From Paenibacillus allorhizosphaerae (GTDB taxonomy: Bacteria > Bacillota > Bacilli > Paenibacillales > NBRC-103111), in the NCBI RefSeq assembly GCF_910594985.1, contig NZ_CAJVCE010000023.1, forward strand, positions 52,468 to 116,467: a stretch of DNA of 64,000 bases, in the 5' to 3' direction. The notes beneath the pieces are model-generated. The model was not told where the DNA came from and did no database searches. It worked only from the letters and a program-made list of their open reading frames with translations. Positions 8,569 to 17,369 of the stretch are shown here, one piece after another. The position numbers and the translations under genes are program-made. Position 1 is the first letter of the stretch; each line of letters starts with the position of its first letter.

Positions 8569-9022
8569 AGATTCTCCTCCTTGTATGGTTGAATGAAAGG
8601 AAAAAGTTGTAAGAAGTACTTCGACAAAAATAAGGCCGTTCCTCTTAAGGCCATACTTCTGAAGAAAAAAAATAATCGGGCCAGCCCCGACCCGACTCTA
8701 ATAATCGCTGCGGCAGTCAAGTCAGTCGAAGAATACAACTTGAATTAAATCCTTTGCTTTTTTCAGTTTCCGCGCATCGATTTGCCGGAGCATTGATACG
8801 ATTTCGCTTATCGCTGCGGCATATTTCGAAAAATGGGGATTCACAATCTCAAGTGGCATAATTACGCCGGAATGGAACAACGCAGCGCCGAACGATGCCA
8901 GCATTATTTGGTGAAAACGGAACGATTGTTTTCAAAGCTGTAGCTGATGGGCAATCCCCGACAACGAAAAAGATATCACCCAAGAGCCATGCCTTCACGC
9001 TTATTCGTTCCGTCTTTACACA
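8569..9022. other. 454-bp intergenic region with one terminator
   Basis: It holds a minus-strand hairpin TCGGG/CCCGA (8676-8690) followed by an eight-T run, which is a clear terminator. A 60-codon minus-strand frame (8722-8904) ends just before it but has no ribosome site. It may be the remnant of a lost gene, but nothing in it was recognised. Confidence 0.4.
8664..8692 (-). terminator. Intrinsic terminator, minus strand
   Basis: Stem TCGGG-GCTGG-CCCGA followed on the minus strand by TTATTTTTTTT. It has no obvious intact gene to serve; the TetR gene ends 320 bases upstream of it. Confidence 0.6.
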
Positions 9023-9607
9023 TCAAGAAGTCGGGCCACCGTCGGTAATGACGGAGAGAATCGTATTCGCCATTTGATCGATCGGCACGCCGACCGGCTC
9101 CTGGCTCCACTGGATGGCCGTCCCGAAGATCGCCCAGCCGATGACTCGCGCCCTCGCTTCCGCTTGTTGCGATGGATTCGATTCACGTCCCTTATCCTGC
9201 TCGATCAATTGCAAGATAGCGCCGTTCAATTCCTCGTGAATCGTCTGCTCAAGCAGCGCTGCCGGGAATCGGGCGGATGGCGGACGATGCCGATACTTGC
9301 CTTCGAAACAGCTCAGCACGGTTACGATGATCCGCTGCAACGTTTCCTTATCCCAACGGCTCCCCGGCAATAGCGCTTGTTTTTGCAGCATATTCCTGAA
9401 ATTATCGCGGACGATTTCGTCGAGCAACATGTATTTGTCGGCGTAATGAATATAGAACGTTCCGCGATTCACGTTAGCCCGGTCAGTGATATCCTGAATG
9501 CTCATCGCAGCAAAGCCCTTCTCGCGCATCGCTTCGATAAAACCGTTCCGCAGCAGCACAAGCGTACGCTGCGTACGTCGGTCTTTGCGGTTCGTTACCG
9601 TTGACAT
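9023..9607 (-). CDS. TetR/AcrR-family transcriptional regulator
   Basis: Product of 194 residues with an N-terminal TetR helix-turn-helix (MSIQDITDRANVNRGTFYIH) and a C-terminal domain of the type that precedes many stress-linked Firmicute TetR proteins. The ATG is preceded by AAGGAG. It is divergent from a TPR protein, with 161 bases between the start codons, so it may control itself and that gene. The ligand is unknown. Confidence 0.85.
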   Translation of the reverse strand: MSTVTNRKDRRTQRTLVLLRNGFIEAMREKGFAAMSIQDITDRANVNRGTFYIHYADKYMLLDEIVRDNFRNMLQKQALLPGSRWDKETLQRIIVTVLSCFEGKYRHRPPSARFPAALLEQTIHEELNGAILQLIEQDKGRESNPSQQAEARARVIGWAIFGTAIQWSQEPVGVPIDQMANTILSVITDGGPTS

Positions 9608-9768
9608 AACTTACTCCTTCCCCTGGACCGGCACACTCATTTTCTCAACAAATGCGCTTCAATGTTCATTACTCAACACATCGGAACATCTGATTATTGT
9701 TCGGGTCATGGCGTTGCTTTACTATCATCATATCTCGATCTACTCCAATCCGAAAGGGGAACGCCGCA

Positions 9769-10767
9769 ATGGAATTTAAAAAAAGAAATGAGGAAATAAA
9801 CGAACAGTATGCAGCGGCTATCGAACCGATGTGCCGTATTGCCTGGAGCTACTTTAAAACCGGCCGGTCAACCGATGCAAGGCGCCTGCTGCGGAACGCA
9901 CTCGAGCTTGTGGCAAGCGATGCTCAGCAGCTCCGACTGAAGCTGCTGCTGCTGGAAGGCAAAATTCTCGCCTTAGAATACGTAATCACCAACGAAGATG
10001 CCGATCACATGTTCGCCATCCTGCAAGAAGCAACGCGGCTCGCCCACGAGGCGAGCGATCGCGAACAAATGGCGAATGCTCTGAGTCTGCTTGGAACTGC
10101 ACACTATTTTGCCGATTTAAACACCAGCGTCTCCGTAGTGGACACTGGGGGGAAATATCGCGAAGCGCTCGACTATCAGCAGCAAGCCTTGCAATTGCGG
10201 AATGCAGTAGGCGATACGAGGGGAATATGCGAATCGCTTTTTCACATCGGAACGGTGTATGAACGTTGGCAGCAGCATGAAAAAGCAATCGAACATTACA
10301 CCGAATCGTTCGAGCTCGCCGATCGAACGGGCTGCTTGTACGAGAAAACAGAGCCTACTCGTCACTTTGCATACCATGCCATGATGAAGGGCGATTTGGA
10401 CCAGGCGCTGCATTATGCACACCGAGCACTGGCGCTGCGCCAACAAACCGGATTCATGCCATATGAGCCACTTGATCACCTTTTGCTGTGCGATATATAT
10501 TTGAAGCTTGGAAAGTTCGAACAAGCGCAATCCCACGCGCAGAAAGCATATGAAATAGCGGAGCAACTGGGTTACAAAAGAACGATCGCCTCCGCGCTGT
10601 TAAGTCTCGGGGATATTCTGGCCGCCCGGCAGCAAACATCACATGCAAAAGCGCATTTCGAAAAGGCGCTCCGGCTGGCGCAAGAGCTTCAGCTCCCCAT
10701 GCTCATGGCCAGATCGTACGAACGTCTGGAACGCGTGAAAGAAAACGGTGCGGCGCCAAATGTGTAA
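9769..10767 (+). CDS. Tetratricopeptide-repeat protein
   Basis: Soluble protein of 332 residues made almost entirely of helical repeats. At least five TPR units can be followed, for example ESLFHIGTVYERWQQHEKAI and LLLCDIYLKLGKFEQAQSHA, with the usual small residues at positions 8, 20 and 27. No signal peptide or enzymatic domain is seen, so it is probably a scaffold or regulatory adaptor. The start at 9769 follows AAAGGGGA; an upstream ATG in the same frame lacks a site. Partner unknown; the divergent TetR gene is the only contextual hint. Confidence 0.75.
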   Translation: MEFKKRNEEINEQYAAAIEPMCRIAWSYFKTGRSTDARRLLRNALELVASDAQQLRLKLLLLEGKILALEYVITNEDADHMFAILQEATRLAHEASDREQMANALSLLGTAHYFADLNTSVSVVDTGGKYREALDYQQQALQLRNAVGDTRGICESLFHIGTVYERWQQHEKAIEHYTESFELADRTGCLYEKTEPTRHFAYHAMMKGDLDQALHYAHRALALRQQTGFMPYEPLDHLLLCDIYLKLGKFEQAQSHAQKAYEIAEQLGYKRTIASALLSLGDILAARQQTSHAKAHFEKALRLAQELQLPMLMARSYERLERVKENGAAPNV

Positions 10768-10801
10768 CGGCGTTTGGTGCATCCGCTTTTGACAAGAACG
10801 T

Positions 10802-11782
10802 TCATCTAAAGGTCTGGACGGTTCCTGCGATTAAGCGCTGAAGATCGCATATCCGATTGGGTGTATCCTTGCTGGAATGGTTCAGCATGTCGCACAAGGC
10901 AATGAGGTCTTCGAGCTTGGCAAGAAGCTTCCAGTTGCTTTCCAGCCTTGCGCCTTGGTCAAGATATGCCCAAATAAAATGATGTTCAAAGGCCGAACCG
11001 TCTTCTTCATACCGCAGCATGTTGGCGATATCGACGTTCCGGCTCCAGGCAAAGGCGAACTCCCAATCGAGAACCGCCGCTACCGAATAGCCTGTCGTTT
11101 CTCGCCGCATCAATATATTTAAACCGTTGAAATCCGAATGAGCGAGCACCGGCGTTTCTCCGCTTTCCGATAAGCAAGGACCATATTTCCTGCAAAAAGA
11201 CCACACCGCTTGCGTTAGCTCTTCCCCCAGCCACCGGCCGCATCGGTTGTGGAATAAACTGTTCTCGATGAATGAAATAAAGTGATCGCCGTTCATTCGG
11301 AAAGGCGTACGGATCGTCAAATCTTTGCCGAAAAAACCGGCTTCCGGGAACATAAAGGCATGTATGTGCGCCAGAATGCTTCCTACCGAGGCAGCCGCCG
11401 AAGCCATCTCCTCGCTTGTTCCGGTTCGAAATACGTCGCGCAGCAGGACGCCTTCCTTCCACTCCAGCACCGCCCAAGGCTTCCCGAATGCGCTGCAGCT
11501 CGAATCGGCATAGATAAAGTCGGCGACTGGTACGGTTTTGCGCACGAGACGGGAAATGGCGAGTTCCTTGTCTGCGACCTCCCCGTCCCCGCTGAACAAC
11601 CGAAATACGAACGGAACGGCGATTCCTTCCAGATAAATTTTGTAATTGGAGTTACTGAATCCGGTGCCGATACGCTCGGCCGCCGTTACCCGTTTCCCCG
11701 GAAAGGCGGGTTGGATCATTTCATTCAGCTGCCTGAGATCGATAGATACGGGTGCTTCCGGCCTTTCCCAGCCTTCTTTCAT
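10802..11782 (-). CDS. APH-family phosphotransferase
   Basis: Protein of 326 residues with the aminoglycoside-phosphotransferase/choline-kinase fold. The catalytic loop HSDFNGLNILM (His-x-Asp...Asn) and the metal-binding VLDWEFAF motif are both intact. It should transfer phosphate from ATP to a small hydroxylated substrate, which could be a metabolite or an antibiotic; sequence alone does not say which. An AAAGGAGGC site precedes the ATG. It is a single gene, convergent with the TPR protein. Confidence 0.78.
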   Translation of the reverse strand: MKEGWERPEAPVSIDLRQLNEMIQPAFPGKRVTAAERIGTGFSNSNYKIYLEGIAVPFVFRLFSGDGEVADKELAISRLVRKTVPVADFIYADSSCSAFGKPWAVLEWKEGVLLRDVFRTGTSEEMASAAASVGSILAHIHAFMFPEAGFFGKDLTIRTPFRMNGDHFISFIENSLFHNRCGRWLGEELTQAVWSFCRKYGPCLSESGETPVLAHSDFNGLNILMRRETTGYSVAAVLDWEFAFAWSRNVDIANMLRYEEDGSAFEHHFIWAYLDQGARLESNWKLLAKLEDLIALCDMLNHSSKDTPNRICDLQRLIAGTVQTFR

Positions 11783-11973
11783 GAGAAGACCGCCTCCTTT
11801 ATTGGATTGTCATGTGCAATGTGCAAAATAAAGCTTCGCCGAAAAGAAGCCCGGCAACTTCATCATACATGATCACACCCCAGAAAGATAACGGGCGATG
11901 TTAAATAGGCAAATCCTGCCAATGTTTCCGATGGAACTGGCGTATTGTCGCGGAGAATGATTCGCAACAAAAC

Positions 11974-12004
11974 AAACCCGATAGCGACTCACGCCATCGG
12001 GTTT
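11974..12004 (-). terminator. Terminator after the VOC gene at 12041
   Basis: Stem AAACCCGAT...ATCGGGTTT, followed on the minus strand by GTTTTGTT. It lies 37 bases downstream of the VOC stop codon. Confidence 0.75.
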
Positions 12005-12040
12005 GCAAATATGAACTCGTGACCTCTCAACGATGGAAAA

Positions 12041-12463
12041 CTAACTCTCAATCTCCCACGCCGGATTCCAAACGACCTCCCATAGATGGCCGTCCGGATC
12101 TTGAAAGTAGCCGGAGTAGCCGCCCCAGAAGGCCTCATGCGGCGGATCTGTAATTGTAGCTCCCGCCTTTGCGGCAAGCTCCAAGATCTGATCGACTTCT
12201 TCTCGACTGCCTACATTGTGACCGATCGTAAATTCGGTAGGGCTCGAAGCCGCCAGCGGAATTTTCGCCTCATGGGCGATATCTTTTCGCTTCCAAAGGG
12301 CCAGCCTTACGCCCGCCTGCAAGTCGAAAAAAGCGACCGCGCCATGCTCGAACTCCGTCCCGATAATGCCTTCCGTCGGCCACCCCAGCCCGTCGCGGTA
12401 AAATGTCACCGCTCTTTCCAAATCGTCCACACCTAGCGTTAATACGGTAATCCGCGGCTTCAT
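12041..12463 (-). CDS. VOC (glyoxalase/bleomycin-resistance) superfamily protein
   Basis: Protein of 140 residues with two beta-alpha-beta-beta-beta modules. The N-terminal ITVLTLGVDDLERAVTFYRD and C-terminal YSGYFQDPDGHLWEVVWNP are typical of the VOC fold, which uses paired modules to bind a metal or sequester a ligand. The ATG at 12463 lies 11 bases after AAGGAGG. Monocistronic. Substrate unknown. Confidence 0.8.
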   Translation of the reverse strand: MKPRITVLTLGVDDLERAVTFYRDGLGWPTEGIIGTEFEHGAVAFFDLQAGVRLALWKRKDIAHEAKIPLAASSPTEFTIGHNVGSREEVDQILELAAKAGATITDPPHEAFWGGYSGYFQDPDGHLWEVVWNPAWEIES

Positions 12464-12596
12464 AATGGTTCGTACCTCCTTCGTATTTTGAACGTCGCGC
12501 GATCGATCCATCGTATCGATGGCTCTCGTCCCTATGATTGTGCCTCCGATTTAATAATAATCGATCGACGCCGAACCAAGATTGTAAAAAACGGAC

Positions 12597-14117
12597 TTAT
12601 GTTCCCGGGCCAACGGATACGTTCGACGCCGGCACTTGTTCTTTGGACGACAGGACCTCGTTTTTGAGCAGCCAGCATACCAGAAACGTAACAACGGCAA
12701 AGGAAATGCTAATGGTAAAAATCATTTGAAACGCATCCGCGTACACCGTCTTCACCTTCAGCACCATCTCAGCAGGCAATTCGCTTGGAATGCCGCCGTT
12801 CATAATCGATGCCTTCATGGCATCCGGAATGTGGTCCGACAACCCAGCAATGCCGTCGCCGATGCCTTTGGAAAGCAAACTTCCAAAAATGCTGAACCCG
12901 AGCGTCGCGCCAAGCGACTGGAACAACTGAACGGTCGCCAATCCGACCCCGCTATGCTCTTTGTCCACCGACTCCTGCACGATCAGATTGTCGGAGCCGA
13001 ACAGGACGCCGATGCCAAGTCCCAGGATGAAGAAAGCAACAAGAATGTAGATGACGGTCACATCGACGCTGATGCGAGACAGCATGAAATAACTCCCGAT
13101 CGGAAATAGAAACGATGCAATGAAAAGATACTTATAGGCGATTCGGGTGATCAGGAAGCCGCAAAGAATGCTGACCGGAATGGCGCCGGCCATAAAACCC
13201 AGGTTAAGATAACCGGAGGCGGTAGGGGTTAGCCCCATCACATTTTGAGCAAAAAACGGAAGAGCAGACGTGCCCCCCATGATGCCAAGCATAGTCAGGA
13301 ATACAATGACGGACAGCACGACGACGGAGCGGTTGCGAAACAGTCTCAGCGGAATGATCGGTTCCTCCGCCTTCGATTCGATCCATATGAACAATGCGAT
13401 AAGTACGGCGGACAGGGCCAGAAGACCGAGTACGACCGGAGACGACCAGCTCAAGCTTTGAATATCGATTAGTACGGGCGCCAGCAGCAGCGAGAGTATG
13501 GCAAGCGTAATCGTGAGTGCTCCGGCCCAGTCTATCGCTTTACGCTCGGTGCGGATCGGCAGATGGAGGCTCCTGAACACTAGAAAAGCGGCGAAGAGGC
13601 CTACCGGAATGTTGACTAAGAAAATCCAGTGCCAGTTCACGTGGCTGACGAAATAGCCTCCCATGACAGGTCCGATCAGCTGCGGCAAAATGAGAAGCGG
13701 GCCAACCGTACTTTGGATCTTCGCCCTTTGTTCCAGCGGGAAGATGTCCCCGATAATGATCATTGCCAAAGGCATAAGTCCGCCGGCCCCGATCCCTTGA
13801 ATGCATCGACCGGCGAGCAGCATAATCATAGAGCCGGCAAAGCCGCATATAATCGACCCGGCGATAAACAGCGCCATGCAAATCATATAGATTCGTTTAT
13901 GCCCGTAAAGGTCGGCCAGCTTGCCGAAGAGCGGCATGAAGATGGTGATCGCCAGCATATAGATTCCAGCAACCCAGCCGAACAGAGACAACCCGTGAAG
14001 ATCGCGGATAATAGTCGGCAGCGCCGTAGACACAATGGTCTGATCAAGCTCCGAAAAAATAAGGCCGAGCAGAAGACCGATCAGGACCAGTTTTTTGTTG
14101 GATTGTTGGATAACCAC
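12597..14117 (-). CDS. MFS drug exporter, DHA2 (EmrB/QacA) family
   Basis: Integral membrane protein of about 506 residues with 14 predicted helices. The N-terminal SELDQTIVSTALPTIIRDL is the D1 motif of DHA2 drug:proton antiporters, followed by the loop GKLADLYGHKRIYM (motif A). It would export hydrophobic or cationic drugs using the proton gradient. The start is a GTG at 14117, 7 bases behind AAGGGG and only 2 bases after the stop codon of the TetR gene, so the two are coupled. A longer upstream frame would run through the TetR gene and is rejected. Confidence 0.87.
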   Translation of the reverse strand: MVIQQSNKKLVLIGLLLGLIFSELDQTIVSTALPTIIRDLHGLSLFGWVAGIYMLAITIFMPLFGKLADLYGHKRIYMICMALFIAGSIICGFAGSMIMLLAGRCIQGIGAGGLMPLAMIIIGDIFPLEQRAKIQSTVGPLLILPQLIGPVMGGYFVSHVNWHWIFLVNIPVGLFAAFLVFRSLHLPIRTERKAIDWAGALTITLAILSLLLAPVLIDIQSLSWSSPVVLGLLALSAVLIALFIWIESKAEEPIIPLRLFRNRSVVVLSVIVFLTMLGIMGGTSALPFFAQNVMGLTPTASGYLNLGFMAGAIPVSILCGFLITRIAYKYLFIASFLFPIGSYFMLSRISVDVTVIYILVAFFILGLGIGVLFGSDNLIVQESVDKEHSGVGLATVQLFQSLGATLGFSIFGSLLSKGIGDGIAGLSDHIPDAMKASIMNGGIPSELPAEMVLKVKTVYADAFQMIFTISISFAVVTFLVCWLLKNEVLSSKEQVPASNVSVGPGT

Positions 14118-14119
14118 CG

Positions 14120-14734
14120 TTACACCCCTTGTTCTTGTCGTGGTTTGACAATCAGATTCAGTAAAAAATCGGTCTGCGGCGGACGGTAATCTTTCAATAA
14201 GGATCGATCCACCAGCATGAGGCCGCTCAGCACCGTCAAATACCACATGACGAGTTCCCGCGGGTCGCCGTCAATAAATACGCCGTCCCGCTGACCGTCG
14301 GCGAATACGGGCGCCATCTGATCGATCATCCGTAACGTCGAATAACCCTCTATTAGCTGGGCCACCTCTTTGGGGAGGCTGTCGGCCGACATGACCTGTT
14401 GGACCAGCACGAAATAGTCGTTGTTCTCGTCCTCAATAATTTCTTTCGTAAGCGCACGGAACCGCTCGAGTGGAGAGACCGACAGCCGGCCGATCGTTTC
14501 GAACGCTTCATTCGCCCCATCGATCGCTTCGCGCACCAGCATTTCGAAAATGTCATCCTTCGATTTGAAATACCGATAGGCGAGGCCGTCGCTGACGCCG
14601 GCTTCGGCAGCGATCATGCTCATCTTCGTGCCATCCAGACCCCTGCGGGCAAACACTTTAAGCGCCGCTCTCTTGATTTGCTCTCGGCGGGCATCGCCGG
14701 ATGCGTCTCTTTTGCTGTCTGAGGTTGGGTTCAA
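14120..14734 (-). CDS. TetR-family repressor of the adjacent MFS exporter
   Basis: About 204 residues with a TetR helix-turn-helix (MSMIAAEAGVSDGLAYRYFK) at residues 35-65. The best start is a TTG at 14734 behind AAAAAGGAG; the ATG codons at 14770 and 14755 lie in or next to the operator and lack a ribosome site. First gene of a two-gene operon with the DHA2 exporter. A perfect 15-bp palindrome just upstream is the likely autoregulatory operator, so an exported drug could act as inducer. Confidence 0.82.
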   Translation of the reverse strand: MNPTSDSKRDASGDARREQIKRAALKVFARRGLDGTKMSMIAAEAGVSDGLAYRYFKSKDDIFEMLVREAIDGANEAFETIGRLSVSPLERFRALTKEIIEDENNDYFVLVQQVMSADSLPKEVAQLIEGYSTLRMIDQMAPVFADGQRDGVFIDGDPRELVMWYLTVLSGLMLVDRSLLKDYRPPQTDFLLNLIVKPRQEQGV

Positions 14735-14756
14735 GCTGCTCGCTCCTTTTTCCATA

Positions 14757-14771
14757 AATGAATAATTCATT
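14757..14771. promoter_or_regulatory. TetR operator palindrome
   Basis: Perfect palindrome AATGAATAATTCATT, 23 bases upstream of the chosen TTG start. It is followed by another ATTCATT direct half-site. Size and form suit a TetR dimer. Confidence 0.65.
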
Positions 14772-14881
14772 CATTATTATTTTACATAAATCATATTCCT
14801 TTTTTATCTTGTTGTCAACTGTGCCTGAACATTCGTGTGCGTGAACATTATTAACAGATCCGGGCCCGGGCCGCCGTAGAA

Positions 14882-14930
14882 AAAGACGCCTCCATCCATC
14901 CGCTTCTTCAGCGGTTTTAAAGGCGTCCTT
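14882..14930 (-). terminator. Terminator after the AraC-VOC unit
   Basis: Stem GGACGCCT...AGGCGTC, followed on the minus strand by TTTTT, 76 bases after the VOC stop codon at 15006. Confidence 0.65.
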
Positions 14931-15005
14931 GTATATGACCGCATACTCACCGCGGCAGTACGTATTTCTTTCGATTCCTTAACAGCAGCACTCACCGATA
15001 AAGCA

Positions 15006-15419
15006 TCATTTGTAGTACCCTTGACCTTCCCCGCCGGCAAAAGTGGCGATATACCAATGATTTCCGAAAGGATCTTCCACCCCGCCGCTTCGCTCGCCAT
15101 ACGGCATATCCGCCGGCTCGTACAACGACTTCGCCCCGAATTGCAAAGCGCGCCCGTAACAACCGTCGGCATCTTCCACAAACACGTGAAGCGTATTGGT
15201 ACGCGGAGGAAACCGGTCGCTTCCGGCCGACAATTCAATGATCGTATCGCCAATCTGCATTTCGGCGTGCGTGACCGTGCCCTCCCGGTTCGATGACCGG
15301 TTCATTAGTCTCCCGGCAAACACATGTTGGATAAACTCGATCAGCTTCTGAGGATCTTCTACCGTGAAATACGGCGTTACGCTGCGATATCCGTGAGGCG
15401 CGTAATGGGTATGGCTCAT
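15006..15419 (-). CDS. VOC-family protein (PhnB-like)
   Basis: Protein of 137 residues. Its N-terminus (SVTPYFTVEDPQKLIEFIQH) and C-terminal VEDPFGNHWYIAT are characteristic of PhnB-like glyoxalase-fold proteins. No catalytic residues can be assigned with confidence. The ATG at 15419 follows GGGAGGA. It lies 98 bases downstream of an AraC regulator on the same strand and probably belongs to its unit. Confidence 0.82.
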   Translation of the reverse strand: MSHTHYAPHGYRSVTPYFTVEDPQKLIEFIQHVFAGRLMNRSSNREGTVTHAEMQIGDTIIELSAGSDRFPPRTNTLHVFVEDADGCYGRALQFGAKSLYEPADMPYGERSGGVEDPFGNHWYIATFAGGEGQGYYK

Positions 15420-15517
15420 TTGGATTTTTCCTCCCAACGTCGAAATCGAATCAGGCTGCATCCAGCCTGTACTCATTGTAGCCGAAGGCTTGAGCTGCGT
15501 ATTGTAAATTTTTGACC

Positions 15518-16321
15518 TCATTCCGATATTACGGAGTGATTGTGATGCCGGCCAGAGATCGGACGGTAGGCGCTCGGACTGATCCCCGAGAACGATTGAA
15601 AGTCTTTAATAAAATGCGCTTGATCATAATACCCGCATTCGATAGCCACATCCGTCCATACGAGTTCCTCGCCGCTAATGATCCTGTTCAACGCTTCCTG
15701 AAAGCGAAACAATCGGCTGAGCCGTTTGGGAGTCATTCCTACTTCTTCTTTGAAGATCTGATTGAATTTTCGGTGGCTCATCCCGATGCCTTCGATGATA
15801 TCGCCGACGTGCGAACGTTGCAGGCGGTCCAACGCATACTGTACCGCCGCGTGTCGTTCCAAAGGATGGCAGGCCAACGATAACAATCTGCGTTCAAGCG
15901 CTCGAAACATCATTTCCGGTTCCGCGCATTCCAGCAGTTCGTCACGTACTTCGTCCGCCCTAGTTCCCCAAAGCATATCTAAAGAAACGTGCGCGTTCAA
16001 CAATTCGTCAAGTGATTGTTTCATAAACGGACGAATGCCGCCGGGCTTGAAATGGATGCCGATGACCGTTGATTCCCCGGAGGAATCGATCACGAAATAT
16101 TCGGTATGAGGCCCGCAAACGAGAGAACTGCGGAGCAGCAGCTCGCGATGGCCGCTATCGTACAAACGAACGTTGTCTTGCCTTAGATCGATCACGATCT
16201 CCACCGATCCGTCGGGCAGTGCGAGTTCCCGGGAATGTCCAGGACTATAATCTTGCATATACCAAAAATAATCGACGAACATCGATAACGGATATCGTGG
16301 ATCATAGGTTCGCAGCAGCAT
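15518..16321 (-). CDS. AraC-family regulator with DUF6597-like N-terminal domain
   Basis: Protein of 267 residues. The first 140 residues form a small sensing domain (LALPDGSVEIVIDL...GIHFKPGGIRPFM). The C-terminal part holds the double helix-turn-helix, ending AHFIKDFQSFSGISPSAYR. Such proteins usually activate a small neighbouring enzyme gene; here the VOC gene downstream on the same strand is the best candidate. Ligand unknown. Confidence 0.82.
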   Translation of the reverse strand: MLLRTYDPRYPLSMFVDYFWYMQDYSPGHSRELALPDGSVEIVIDLRQDNVRLYDSGHRELLLRSSLVCGPHTEYFVIDSSGESTVIGIHFKPGGIRPFMKQSLDELLNAHVSLDMLWGTRADEVRDELLECAEPEMMFRALERRLLSLACHPLERHAAVQYALDRLQRSHVGDIIEGIGMSHRKFNQIFKEEVGMTPKRLSRLFRFQEALNRIISGEELVWTDVAIECGYYDQAHFIKDFQSFSGISPSAYRPISGRHHNHSVISE

Positions 16322-16546
16322 AACGTTACGCGACGCTAAATGCTATCGCGTCCCTCCTTTTCATCGGTCATATGTTTTTTGCAGGCGGGCTCCGTTTCAA
16401 AGTAAGCATTGGTTATATTTACGGCTCGCCCCTATCATACTCCATTTTGTTTCCTGAGCAAACAAATAACCACACCTTCAAGATGTGGTCATGTAAGCTC
16501 ATCCGCAGAACGCGGCCGGCATTGTTGATCGTAAAGCGATACGGGA

Positions 16547-17020
16547 TCAACGGAATCGGCTGCAGAAGCCGGCGAATGCGGTAAAGGGCGTCGAGTAAAC
16601 GTTAATCGTTCCATAAGAAGATTCAATCGAGTGATGTTTCGTCGCCAGCTTCCGGTACAACCGGTTGGTGTAAGCATTGTCCGCGGCTGTAGGAATTCTC
16701 ACTTCCTGTACGTCGCGGTTTGCGTCCCGAATCTGATCCGCCAATACTTGCAATCCACGCACAAACGTCCGGTTATTCCGGTATTCCTCCACGAAATAGC
16801 AGTTGCCCAGCACAGCAATTTCTTTGTTCATAAACCGATTTGCTTCCAATCCGAGTACAAAACATCCGATCCCGATAACCCGGCTTTTGCCATCCAGCAA
16901 AATGGCGCCCCGACCTTGCTCCATGTAATTTTTGACGTCCATCAGCGCATGGTGAATGCAGTAGCCTGAGATGATGCCGGATCGATGCTCGACATAGAAA
17001 TCGGTAAATCGTCCGGCATA
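16547..17020 (-). pseudogene. N-terminally truncated GNAT-like acetyltransferase
   Basis: An open frame gives a protein with the feel of a GNAT acetyltransferase (GAILLDGKSRVIGIGCFVLG, YFVEEYRNNRTFVRGLQVLA, AYTNRLYRKLATKHHSIESS). The coding-like sequence continues upstream of the first ATG (16942) as EHRSGIISGYCIHHAL up to 17020, where it ends at a stop with no start codon or ribosome site. It therefore looks like a fragment that lost its true N-terminus. Its broken end meets the transporter fragment on the opposite strand. A short functional protein from 16942 cannot be excluded. Confidence 0.55.
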
Positions 17021-17149
17021 TTAATAAACGCGCACCCGCTTACGATCATCTATGAATTGGCTGGTTTCTGTTTCTTCATCGGACTCCTGTACGTCATTCC
17101 GCTGCTTGGACGCAACCATCATAACCCGTCAACCGGCCATGCGGAGTAA
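17018..17149 (+). pseudogene. C-terminal fragment of a membrane transporter
   Basis: The plus strand encodes INAHPLTIIYELAGFCFFIG followed by LLYVIPLLGRNHHNPSTGHAE and a stop. This is one hydrophobic helix with a polar cytosolic tail, as at the end of an MFS-type transporter. An ATG at 16985 is in frame, but the bases before 17018 belong to the antisense acetyltransferase relic. The rest of the transporter is missing. Confidence 0.5.
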
Positions 17150-17249
17150 TACGTGATCGCATCCCTCTTGTCTCAATGATTGTCTTCCTTCCGAACCGTA
17201 CTACGATACTCCCGCTTTCAGAAAAATTGAATGTACGGATGGGTTGCCA

Positions 17250-17298
17250 TTGACATGTTACTTTTTAGTAACATATAATAAAGTGACTAAATGGTAAC
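17250..17298 (+). promoter_or_regulatory. Promoter of the EamA transporter with built-in operator pair
   Basis: TTGACA (17250-17255) and TATAAT (17274-17279) are both perfect. The 18-base spacer is exactly the palindrome TGTTACTTTTTAGTAACA. A second copy, GTGACTAAATGGTAAC (17283-17298), matches the same palindrome in 13 of 16 positions, 26 bp downstream. A repressor on these sites would cover the promoter and start site. The core TTACTTTTTAGTA recurs at 63085 next to an HxlR gene. Confidence 0.82.
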
Positions 17299-17369
17299 AT
17301 ATATTGCAAATCGAATGTTTGCCTGCAGCATGGAGGCAAACCACATCCGATGATGGAGGATGAAAGCAC

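Noticed and set aside
8722..8904. 60-codon minus-strand frame ending just before a terminator
   Set aside because: No ribosome site at either possible start and no family recognised. An open stretch directly after the TetR stop in another frame also has no start. Left as part of the intergenic entry.
13629..14189. Long plus-strand frame opposite the MFS exporter gene
   Set aside because: Composition is Arg/His/Gln-rich without hydrophobic core, as expected for the antisense of a membrane protein gene; no ribosome site.
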